DNA from: Bacteroidota bacterium
GTDB lineage: Bacteria; Bacteroidota; Bacteroidia; Bacteroidales; UBA12481
DNA length: 64,000 nt
Reading direction: 5' to 3'
Assembly: GCA_018669475.1 (NCBI GenBank)
Contig: JABHCC010000125.1
Location: 1 to 64,000, forward strand
The position numbers and the translations under genes were made by a program. Positions 8,661 through 16,918 of this stretch are shown piece after piece. Numbering within the stretch: the stretch's first letter is position 1; each line of letters starts with the position of its first letter. The notes under the pieces were generated by a model that was not told the DNA's origin, did no database searches, and saw only the letters and a list, made by a program, of their open reading frames with translations.

Positions 8661-10238
8661 TCAATCATTATTCCAGTATGTGGCTATTCGCCAGGCATTA
8701 TCTTTATCATGTGCCAGCCAATCCAAATACTCTTTTTTAGTGCGAAAAGGAGGATCATGATGAGGCAATAATCTTTCAGATGTTTTTATCAGAGGAGCCG
8801 GATCAACAGGAATGTACTTACGAAGCTCATTCAATTTTTCCTCATATTCGTGCTGCGCTGCCAAATTTATCCACTCATTGGGATCACTCCTATGGTCATA
8901 CAATTCTTCACTGCCATCGATATAGGTAGTGTAACGCCATCCTTCAACCCGAATAGAGAACTCACCAAAATCATAAGAACTGATTGCAGGATAATCCCAT
9001 GTCAGAGAAGGATTCTGCAATAATGGCACAAGACTCCTGCCGTCAATAGCTTCACGTGCCGGGAGATTGCATAAATCTACAATTGTGGGATAAATATCCT
9101 GTGTCGAAACCATTCGCAAGCACATTTCTTTGCCTGCAGTGCCTTCAGGCACATCACTTACTCCCTCTGGCACCCTTATCATCAGAACTGTTTGAAGAAC
9201 ATTCTCCCATAAGGCAAATTTCCTCCAATGCTCTTTCTCACCAAGCTGCCATCCGTGATCACTCCAAACCACGACAACAGTATTATCAGCATAGGCTGAA
9301 CGATCCAAAGCCTTTATCAATCGTCCGAACATTGCATCAGCAAAAGCAATAGATGCCAGATAAGCCTGAACACCAGCCTCCCACTGGCCAGCCTCAACAA
9401 CGTGTTGATGATAATTGCCTGAGCGATGTGCAATATCGATCATCCGATCACTAAGATCATCAAGATCATTAGCTTGATATGCTGGAAGTTGAACCGAATC
9501 AATGGGGAAAAGATCAAAATACTTCGCAGGCACATACCAGGGTGCATGGGGGCGGTAAATTCCACAAGCAAGGAAGAAGGGCTTATCATGCTCCTTCTCC
9601 AATTGATTGGCTACCCATTCCACCGATTTATAATCACCCATCAGAGAGTCTTCAATATCGAGAGCTGCCCAGTCAAACATCTTGTACATATTTTTAAACT
9701 CAGGCATATTAATAGTCCGGTATTCTTTCAATTCATCTTCCCCCGGCACAGGGTAATCCTGTGGGCGATATTCCTGAGGCATATTCCGCTTTTGTGATGG
9801 CCAGTATTCATCCCAACAGCTACTGTCAATCATATGATAATGATAAATTTTTCCTGCTCCTGCCGAATAATAACCATTATCCCGTAGGTAATGTCCGAGA
9901 GTTGTGTACTCAGGAATTGCTTCACGCCAATCCTGATAATTTGAATATACTCCGGATGTGTGGGGCGCCAAGCCAGTCATAATTGAAGTTCTCGAAGGAT
10001 TGCAAGCCGGGTTAGTGCAATAGGCATTTCCAAATTGAACTGCCTCTTCAGAGAATATATCCAGGTTGGGAGTATGAGCCTGTGGATGACCACCCATGTA
10101 GCCAACCCAATCATTCAGATCATCAATAGACACAAATAATACATTAGCCTGATTGATCTCAGAAGTATTTCTTCCAGATGAACAAGAAAATAGTATCATC
10201 ACAATGATTAGGGAAAAAGATGTAAACAGGTTTCTCAT
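8661..10238 (-). CDS. S1-family sulfatase lipoprotein (iduronate-2-sulfatase-like)
   Basis: A type I sulfatase of 525 residues. The maturation motif C-N-P-S-R (Cys79 from the chosen start) is the site where Cys becomes formylglycine. Metal-binding Asp pairs are present in VSIDDLND and SDHGWQLGEKEHW. The lipoprotein signal ends in ILFSC, so it is exported. The long ORF could begin at a TTG at 10256, but a perfect -7 element (TAacTTTG) covers that position. I therefore take the ATG at 10238, which also gives a normal signal peptide (MRNLFTSFSL). Similarity to iduronate sulfatases lies in the DLNDWVGYMGGH and HAPWYVPAKYF segments. The natural substrate may instead be a sulfated algal or host glycan. 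Confidence 0.9.
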   Translation of the reverse strand: MRNLFTSFSLIIVMILFSCSSGRNTSEINQANVLFVSIDDLNDWVGYMGGHPQAHTPNLDIFSEEAVQFGNAYCTNPACNPSRTSIMTGLAPHTSGVYSNYQDWREAIPEYTTLGHYLRDNGYYSAGAGKIYHYHMIDSSCWDEYWPSQKRNMPQEYRPQDYPVPGEDELKEYRTINMPEFKNMYKMFDWAALDIEDSLMGDYKSVEWVANQLEKEHDKPFFLACGIYRPHAPWYVPAKYFDLFPIDSVQLPAYQANDLDDLSDRMIDIAHRSGNYHQHVVEAGQWEAGVQAYLASIAFADAMFGRLIKALDRSAYADNTVVVVWSDHGWQLGEKEHWRKFALWENVLQTVLMIRVPEGVSDVPEGTAGKEMCLRMVSTQDIYPTIVDLCNLPAREAIDGRSLVPLLQNPSLTWDYPAISSYDFGEFSIRVEGWRYTTYIDGSEELYDHRSDPNEWINLAAQHEYEEKLNELRKYIPVDPAPLIKTSERLLPHHDPPFRTKKEYLDWLAHDKDNAWRIATYWNND

Positions 10239-10253
10239 GATTGGCAATTTTCC

Positions 10254-10261
10254 CAAAGTTA
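10254..10261 (-). promoter_or_regulatory. -7 element of the sulfatase promoter
   Basis: TAacTTTG on the minus strand matches TAnnTTTG exactly. About 18-19 nt upstream is only a T-rich CTTTT stretch instead of TTTG. The element decides the sulfatase start, because it overlaps the alternative TTG codon. Confidence 0.45.
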
Positions 10262-10338
10262 ATCATCTGATTTATCTTGAAAAGAAGCTATTAACAAATT
10301 TGACTATCTTCATTCACTAAATTTTAATTATTACAAGC

Positions 10339-11673
10339 ATGAAAGTTTATCCAGCTATTATTTTTCTTGGCTTATTGTTTTCTTTAAGCCAGGCTTCCGT
10401 CGCACAGCAGAATGAGAGCAACTGGCCTGACTGGCGCGGTCCACTGGAAACAGGAGCAGCCATAAATGCCCATCCACCTGTGGAATTCAGTGATACAATT
10501 AACTTAAAATGGAAGCTTGATATTCCTGGAAAAGGTCATGCCACACCCATTGTGTGGGGTGATCAAATGATAATATTAACTGCAGTCGCGACAGATATAA
10601 AAGGAAAAACTGAAGAAGAGGATACCGAAGAGGAAGGAATGGGCAGAAGAGCCATGTCTCCTAACCAAACCGACCTGATTCATGAATACCGGGTAATCTC
10701 AGTGAATAAAAATACAGGCGACATACAATGGGAAACAACTGTTATTGAAGAAATGCCTCTTGAACGGACTCATAAATTGGGTAGTTGGGCATCAAATTCA
10801 CCTGTAACAGATGGAGAACTAATCTATGCCTATTTTGGTTCACGTGGGCTTTTCTGTCTTGATTTTGAAGGCAAAATATTATGGAAGCAAGACTGGGGGC
10901 AAATGGAGAAAGTGATGAGTTTTGGAGAAGGCAGTTCACCAGCAGTATATGGTGATATTGTTGTAGTTGTTTGGGATCACGAAGGACAGTCCCTGATCTC
11001 TGCAATGGATAAAAAAACCGGAGAAGAAATTTGGATAAAGGACAGGGAAGAGCGTAGTTCATGGTCAACCCCCCTCATTTTAGATGTAAATGGTAAGGCC
11101 CAAGTGATAACATCTGCCACTAATAAAATAAGAAGTTATGATCTCGAAACCGGAGATATTGTGTGGGAAAGCACCGGGATGACTAGAAATGTCATTCCTA
11201 ATCCTGTATACGCTGACGGAATTCTTTACCTCATGAGTGGTTATCGGGGCACTGCATTGCAGGCGATAGATCTTGCAAAAGCTGAAGGAGATATTACTGA
11301 TTCAGAGGCCATGCTCTGGCAATACAATCAGGATACTCCATATACACCCTGCCCTCTTTTGATGGATGGTAAACTTTATTTCTTAAGGAATAACAACGGA
11401 TTCTTAAGCTGTCTGGATGCAAAAACCGGCGATCCTCTTTACAGTAAAGTTAAAATTGAAGGAATTGGCAACCTGTATTCGTCACCCACCGGAGCAGATG
11501 GAAAAATCTATATCGCTGCTGACGGGATAGTTGTTGTGATCAGAGCTGGTGAACAATATGAGTTACTGTCAAGCACTAATCTTGATGACACCTTCCATGC
11601 TTCCCCGGTAATTATTGGAAATGATCTTTTTCTCAGAGGATTTAAATCTCTCTATTGTTTTACTGAGAAGTGA
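10339..11673 (+). CDS. Exported PQQ-like beta-propeller protein
   Basis: A signal peptide ending near residue 22 (SQASVAQQN) leads into a repeat protein of 444 residues. Recurrent DKKTGEEIW, DLETGDIVWES and DAKTGDPLYS strand motifs are the PQQ/YVTN-like propeller signature. The WPDWRGP start of the mature protein is typical of the planctomycete/Bacteroidota outer-membrane-associated PQQ-like family. An acidic low-complexity insert (EEEDTEEEG) lies near residues 95-105. No catalytic residues of quinoprotein dehydrogenases can be assigned, so a scaffold or binding role is as likely as an enzyme. The last 14 nt overlap the end of the convergent gene at 11660. Confidence 0.8.
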   Translation: MKVYPAIIFLGLLFSLSQASVAQQNESNWPDWRGPLETGAAINAHPPVEFSDTINLKWKLDIPGKGHATPIVWGDQMIILTAVATDIKGKTEEEDTEEEGMGRRAMSPNQTDLIHEYRVISVNKNTGDIQWETTVIEEMPLERTHKLGSWASNSPVTDGELIYAYFGSRGLFCLDFEGKILWKQDWGQMEKVMSFGEGSSPAVYGDIVVVVWDHEGQSLISAMDKKTGEEIWIKDREERSSWSTPLILDVNGKAQVITSATNKIRSYDLETGDIVWESTGMTRNVIPNPVYADGILYLMSGYRGTALQAIDLAKAEGDITDSEAMLWQYNQDTPYTPCPLLMDGKLYFLRNNNGFLSCLDAKTGDPLYSKVKIEGIGNLYSSPTGADGKIYIAADGIVVVIRAGEQYELLSSTNLDDTFHASPVIIGNDLFLRGFKSLYCFTEK

Positions 11674-13147
11674 GTCCAAGCGGTACTTTGTAAAGATGCG
11701 TGGGTTCCTCAATCCCACCAATTTTTTTAGTGTATAAGAAATACAGAGAACCATTATATACTTTGAAATCTGTCATGTGCGGGAATTGGGGTAGAGTAAT
11801 AGATTTTACTATTTCTCCACTTACCGCACTTATCTCTTTAAGAGTTTTGGTAAAACCATAAGAATACAGTGTGAAAAAACGGCGGCTGACAGGATCCTGA
11901 ATAATTTTTTTTGCCCATCGGGAGGAAAGGTGAAAATCCATAGGGCGCATGAAGGTAAACCTACCCTTTCTGTCGTATATTTCAATCTGGTTATCCACAC
12001 AATTAAAGATTATCAAACTGGAGTCTTTTTCGAATAAAGGAGCATAAGCATCTACAAAACTTACATGCTGCAAATACTGCTGATGATATACTGTATGCCT
12101 GAGCAAATTCAATTTTTCGGATGGACCTTTGAAATCCTTCCAACCAGCGGGTTTATCCGATCGGCCAGCTGATCCGATAACATGACTTCCTCCGGTAAGT
12201 GCACCTGTTCCGAGTCCCAGGTAATTAAAATCCAGACTATCTAACATCTCAGTTGACTGCATAATCAGGTACTCATACAGTTTTGATGTCATGAAATCTT
12301 CCCAATACTCATAATCCTCAACTGTTTTTCGATTGCTAATTGATCTTAAAACCTGATATTCAGTCCAGTCTTTATGGATAAAAGAATAAGTCAACTCCTG
12401 AGCCCCCTTATCCATCTGCCTGAGTATCAACGTGTCACTAATTGCCAGATAGGCCTTATCCATCCATGAATGGAAGAAATCTCTGTTAACCGGAGGCATC
12501 ATAAAGACAGAATCACCCAAAACACCTATCTGACGGGCATTAAAATAATTGAGAACATGAATCTGACCGTAACAATCGCGAACAATTTTTTCAGGTCGGT
12601 TAAGCGAAAGAGTTGCTAACTCATTCCCGAAATGATCTGTTACAAGCAATTCGGGTTTCTGAGAATTGATATCCCGGTTAGCTAATAAAAGTATTTTATC
12701 TCCAACAAACTCATATTCTCTTATAAAAAGTGGTTTGTCATCAATCAGATCAATGTAGGGCTTAGCCCTGATCATTATTTCATCAAGTTTTATTGCTCTG
12801 GGGATCATCTCTGCCTGAATAAGCTCCGCATTAGCCTCTTCGAATGAGAGAAAAGTTCTCTCATATGCCAGGTGACTGAAATTCAGGATTACCGGAAATC
12901 CTTCAACTCGTAGTGAAAAATATCCATCTGAGCCACTAATAGTTCCCTTCCCCGAGAACCTGTTGATTATACTAAGCCCTTCAATTCCTGCCTTGGTTTT
13001 AGAATCAACGACATATCCTCTAAGCTGGTTTTGTGCTACCAACTGTCGGGGAAGTATTAATAGTAATATAATTACCACCAGGCTAAATAGCTCCAAAAAC
13101 CTGACCCTTTTATTGATCCTTTTGTTGACCCTTTTGTTTAGATTCAT
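11660..13147 (-). CDS. Exported protein with carboxypeptidase-regulatory-like domain and predicted beta-propeller
   Basis: After an N-terminal membrane/signal segment (about residues 17-38) comes a carboxypeptidase-regulatory-like beta-sandwich. Its start, LRGYVVDSKTKAGIEGLSI, and SGSDGYFSLR are typical of this domain in TonB-linked proteins. The rest (about 130-495) looks like a six-bladed propeller, with a blade-like FNCVDNQIEIYDRKGRF segment. There is no TonB plug or barrel. The N terminus is unusually basic (MNLNKRVNKRINKRVRF). The function is unknown. The gene converges with the preceding propeller gene and overlaps its last 14 nt. Confidence 0.7.
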   Translation of the reverse strand: MNLNKRVNKRINKRVRFLELFSLVVIILLLILPRQLVAQNQLRGYVVDSKTKAGIEGLSIINRFSGKGTISGSDGYFSLRVEGFPVILNFSHLAYERTFLSFEEANAELIQAEMIPRAIKLDEIMIRAKPYIDLIDDKPLFIREYEFVGDKILLLANRDINSQKPELLVTDHFGNELATLSLNRPEKIVRDCYGQIHVLNYFNARQIGVLGDSVFMMPPVNRDFFHSWMDKAYLAISDTLILRQMDKGAQELTYSFIHKDWTEYQVLRSISNRKTVEDYEYWEDFMTSKLYEYLIMQSTEMLDSLDFNYLGLGTGALTGGSHVIGSAGRSDKPAGWKDFKGPSEKLNLLRHTVYHQQYLQHVSFVDAYAPLFEKDSSLIIFNCVDNQIEIYDRKGRFTFMRPMDFHLSSRWAKKIIQDPVSRRFFTLYSYGFTKTLKEISAVSGEIVKSITLPQFPHMTDFKVYNGSLYFLYTKKIGGIEEPTHLYKVPLGLTSQ

Positions 13148-13273
13148 TGTCTGAAGATTTATGTACAGGGAGACAATATTTACTAAAAGTGGCTGGATAT
13201 ATCAAATATACAAATTTTTCCATATAGACCAAGGCTTCTAGGTGCTTTAGAAATAAGTTTATACCTTGCATTT

Positions 13274-14044
13274 ATGAATGATAAGCTTGCAATTCAGTGT
13301 ATAAATCTCACAAAAAGCTATGCATCAATAAATGCTGTTGATGGATTAAATCTGGATATTCGAAAAGGCGAGATTATGGGTTTTCTTGGCCCAAATGGGG
13401 CAGGTAAAAGTACTAGTATCAATATGATTTGTGGCTTACTCGAACCTGATCATGGCAAGGTGCTGATTTTCGGAGAGGATTTACGTATTCACGATAAAGT
13501 CAGATATAAAATTGGTATTTGTCCCCAGGAAAATATTTACTGGCCTAAACTCACTGGCCTTGAACAACTCCAGTTTATGGCCAGTATGTACGGTATGAAT
13601 TTGAGCACTAGTCGCAAGAAAGGGATGGAGCTTCTGGATCGTCTGGGCCTTGCAGATCATGCTCGAAAGCTATCAGTGAAATGGTCGGGAGGAATGAAAA
13701 GGAGGCTGAACATCGCTCTGGCCCTGGTTCATGATCCCGAAATAATTGTACTCGATGAACCTGAAGCTGGTCTGGATCCACAAAGCCGCATTATGATCAG
13801 GGAATTTATCACATCTTTGACGCCTCAAAAAACCGTTCTGCTAACAACACACAATATGGACGAGGCAGATCGGGTATCAGAAAGGCTTGCCATTATGGAT
13901 AAAGGTAAATTAATCAGGATAGGAACTCCTCATGAATTGAAAGCTTCCATTGATGGAGACATGCAAATCAAAGAAGTGGTAATTCGCCGGAAAACCCTCG
14001 AGGACGTATTTATTAATCTCACAGGTAAAAGTCTTCGTACATGA
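13274..14044 (+). CDS. ABC transporter ATP-binding protein (ABC-2 exporter)
   Basis: Walker A GPNGAGKS is at 39-46, the signature is WSGGMKRRLNIA (a variant of LSGGQ) and Walker B/D-loop is IIVLDEPEAGLD. The H-loop is TTHNMDEADR. At 256 residues it is a single nucleotide-binding domain of the CcmA/drug-exporter class. It overlaps the following permease by the 4-nt ATGA, so the two are translated together. Confidence 0.93.
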   Translation: MNDKLAIQCINLTKSYASINAVDGLNLDIRKGEIMGFLGPNGAGKSTSINMICGLLEPDHGKVLIFGEDLRIHDKVRYKIGICPQENIYWPKLTGLEQLQFMASMYGMNLSTSRKKGMELLDRLGLADHARKLSVKWSGGMKRRLNIALALVHDPEIIVLDEPEAGLDPQSRIMIREFITSLTPQKTVLLTTHNMDEADRVSERLAIMDKGKLIRIGTPHELKASIDGDMQIKEVVIRRKTLEDVFINLTGKSLRT

Positions 14045-15186
14045 AAATCCTGGCTATTATTCAAAAAAGTTTGCGTGAGCAGATCAGACAAGTATGGCTG
14101 GTGTTATTAACTATCTCCATGGCACCATTTTTTGTTGGTGTTTACTACCTGATGTGGGAAACAAGCTCCATGGATATAACTGTAAGCATTTTAAATCTGG
14201 ACAAAGGCATTAAGCAGCAAAATCATGGCAATGAATTTGCTTCCTGGGCCCTCAGTCAGGAGTCTGACAGCTTGCCCATCAGTTTCAATAAAGTCAAAGA
14301 TCGAGAAACCGGAATTGATCGAATTCGCAATAAAAAAACTGAAGCATTATTAATCCTTCCTTCCAATTTTAGTATTGCACTGAATCAACTATCAGCAGGA
14401 GAAGCTGTTAAGGTTCCTTTTGAAATAACAGGTGATCTTTCAGATATTAATTATATGGTCGCCGCAATCTGGACCCATGAAATGATTGTGAAGTATATCG
14501 GAGAAGAGGGACAGGTGGATAGCTTCACCAAGTTCACAGAGACCCCGGCTGGAGTATCCGGTGATCTGGATGAATTTGATCTCTATGTTCCCGGACTGAT
14601 AATTCTGTCTACAATAATGCTCATGTTTACTGCTGCAATTGCATTCGTCAGAGAATCTGAGCAAAAAACAATTATCCGGATAAAACTCTCCAAAGCAAAA
14701 ACATGGGAACTAATAAGTGGTATCAGCCTGGTGCAAATTTTGATTGGCTTTATATCAATTCTATTAACTCTTGGAATAGCAGCAGGGTTAGGCTTTGAAT
14801 TCAGTGGATCATGGGGGATTTTCCTTGTCATTCTTTCTATTACCTGTCTGTCAATAATTGGCTTCAGCCTTATTGTTGCAGCTCTCACAAAAACAGTTAA
14901 CCAGGTATTGATTGTTGGGAACTTTCCTCTTTTTCTGTTCATGTTCTTTACGGGTGCAATGATGCCGGTTCATGGTCCAACATTTTTCAGCTTTGCAGAA
15001 TATGATGTTACTCTTCCGGGACTAATGTCGCCCTATCATGCTGTTCAGGCTTTAAAAAAGGTAAGCATCTATGAAGCTGGATTAAATGAAATATGGCCAG
15101 AACTTATTTGCCTCTCAGCAATAACAATATTCTATTTCATAATTGGCGCCTGGCTTTTCAGACGAAAACACTTGAGATTATCATAA
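14041..15186 (+). CDS. ABC-2 type transporter permease
   Basis: The 381-residue protein has one N-terminal membrane helix (about 18-37), a soluble extracytoplasmic region to about 175, then five hydrophobic segments including LIILSTIMLMFTAAIAFV. This is the plan of ABC-2 permeases related to YhgE/YbhR and daunorubicin-type exporters. The ATGA overlap with the ATPase gene makes them one transporter. The substrate is unknown. It converges with the serine hydrolase gene, leaving a 2-nt gap. Confidence 0.88.
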   Translation: MKILAIIQKSLREQIRQVWLVLLTISMAPFFVGVYYLMWETSSMDITVSILNLDKGIKQQNHGNEFASWALSQESDSLPISFNKVKDRETGIDRIRNKKTEALLILPSNFSIALNQLSAGEAVKVPFEITGDLSDINYMVAAIWTHEMIVKYIGEEGQVDSFTKFTETPAGVSGDLDEFDLYVPGLIILSTIMLMFTAAIAFVRESEQKTIIRIKLSKAKTWELISGISLVQILIGFISILLTLGIAAGLGFEFSGSWGIFLVILSITCLSIIGFSLIVAALTKTVNQVLIVGNFPLFLFMFFTGAMMPVHGPTFFSFAEYDVTLPGLMSPYHAVQALKKVSIYEAGLNEIWPELICLSAITIFYFIIGAWLFRRKHLRLS

Positions 15187-15188
15187 GC

Positions 15189-16802
15189 TTAAAATAGCCA
15201 GAATGCATAATAAGCAGGATTGACCAGATTCCAATTAATCAGGAAAGCCAAATAGGCTATCAGTGCCAGGCTGACAAGACTGTACTGTATCCTCCAGTTT
15301 GAAGTGCCGTATTTACCAGTCCATATTATTATTGTCCAAATAAGCTGCAGAGGTAGCAATATTCCAAGTAAACTGGGCAAAGCAATAAATACATTTTGAT
15401 ATATTGCTGCTCCAGCTATAATACCTGGAAAATCTGTCCAATACATGAGTTCTACCTCTTGAGAAAGCATGCCGCTAATCATCAGACAAATTACGATCAT
15501 GACTACTCCATAGTATCTGAAAAAGGTAAAATTTTTGCCATATCGAACATTAATAAACAGTTTGCGATGCTTTATATTCCAAGGTTTCCGTAATAACCAT
15601 GCAAGAGGCCAGAGTATCAGTGCCGATAAAAGAAACAGAAAAATCACCCAGATTCCGATTTTGCTTAAAAATGACACAAACGGTTTTTCCCCCTTAAGCT
15701 TATCAATTATTATTTCACTCTCCCTTTCATAAGCAACAAGTTCAGGAACTTCCTCTCCCTGAAAGACCATTGTACGTAGAAACACCTGGGTCAAAGGTGA
15801 TTTCAAAAAATCACCATGCTTCAGTTCAAAGGGCCGTGAAAGAACATCTGTGTTTGCCATCACTACCAGTTTTAGTCCTGAAGTACGATCCTGAATAACC
15901 ATAGCCGACACCCCTGGAGGGTTCCAGCCGTAATGCCAGGCAAAATGGTGCTCCTTAAAGTCCTGCACAAACCAACCCATTCCATAAGGTATGATATTGC
16001 CCTTTCTGCCTTCGACAATTTGATACATATTATTCTGGGTATTGGCAGCCAGAAGATTATCCTGACATTGCAGAAAGTGCATGTAATCCAAAGCAGAACT
16101 TACCAAACCAGCAGAGGGCCCAAAACCCTGAGGATATTGAACCTCCCGGGCTTGCCCCTTTTCGTCAAGTGAATAATACTTTGTCAGATTATCAACTATG
16201 TTGACATAATTCGGGTCATCCAAAGCTATTGGAATTCCGCCGGAAATCGTTCCCGGTGCAGTCTGATTCAGACTAAGAGCTTCTATCACATCCCTTGACA
16301 ATAAACTTGCATAACTCAGTCCGGATACTGACACAAATACAGAATCTAATGAACCAAATCTATATCCATTGTAATGAAACCTTTTGCCTGGTTCTCCTTC
16401 ACTACTGTGACTTAGAATATGATACAAGCGGATATCTGAACTGTTCCTGAAGCTAATATCAAAATCAGAAGCCTTATCACTTAGTGAGATAATACCTCTC
16501 TGCTGGTACAGCATTAGCAAATATGCTGCAATGGGCTTACTTAGCGATGCAATCTTATAGCATGTACCGGGCTCTGCCTTAATTAGTTGCCTTAAATCAG
16601 CATAACCATACCCTTTCTCAAAGAGGATTGAATCCTCCTGGGAAAGAACCACCGACATCCCGGGAATTTTCAAATCCCTGTGCAATTGAGACATGAGCCG
16701 GTCAAATTCAACAATACCTTTTGACTCCTGCGCCAGACTCGTAACTGAACTTAGTGAGACTAAAAGAATTATAACTGACCAGTAATTCTTAGCTGATTTC
16801 AT
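15189..16802 (-). CDS. Membrane-anchored serine hydrolase, beta-lactamase class C fold
   Basis: After a signal peptide (cleavage near SLAQE, residue 25) the protein shows the penicillin-binding/class C nucleophile motif S86-L-S-K89. A C-terminal HYGW (in AWHYGWNPPG) fills the KTG-like position. The usual YxN motif appears as HYNGYRFGSL, where Asn directly follows Tyr, so the second catalytic motif is shifted or altered. Residues from about 375 form four membrane helices, so the hydrolase domain would be tethered at the inner membrane facing the periplasm. Likely activities are D-aminopeptidase or esterase rather than beta-lactam hydrolysis; this is inference. Confidence 0.82.
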   Translation of the reverse strand: MKSAKNYWSVIILLVSLSSVTSLAQESKGIVEFDRLMSQLHRDLKIPGMSVVLSQEDSILFEKGYGYADLRQLIKAEPGTCYKIASLSKPIAAYLLMLYQQRGIISLSDKASDFDISFRNSSDIRLYHILSHSSEGEPGKRFHYNGYRFGSLDSVFVSVSGLSYASLLSRDVIEALSLNQTAPGTISGGIPIALDDPNYVNIVDNLTKYYSLDEKGQAREVQYPQGFGPSAGLVSSALDYMHFLQCQDNLLAANTQNNMYQIVEGRKGNIIPYGMGWFVQDFKEHHFAWHYGWNPPGVSAMVIQDRTSGLKLVVMANTDVLSRPFELKHGDFLKSPLTQVFLRTMVFQGEEVPELVAYERESEIIIDKLKGEKPFVSFLSKIGIWVIFLFLLSALILWPLAWLLRKPWNIKHRKLFINVRYGKNFTFFRYYGVVMIVICLMISGMLSQEVELMYWTDFPGIIAGAAIYQNVFIALPSLLGILLPLQLIWTIIIWTGKYGTSNWRIQYSLVSLALIAYLAFLINWNLVNPAYYAFWLF

Positions 16803-16918
16803 AAATTCTCATGCATAAACCTGTTTAAAAAGCTAAATTTACTAATTCATTCTATTGATTGAAACCTAAAAATTTCAACAAAGCTTGCAATGACTTTGTT
16901 CAATAAAACTAATATCTA

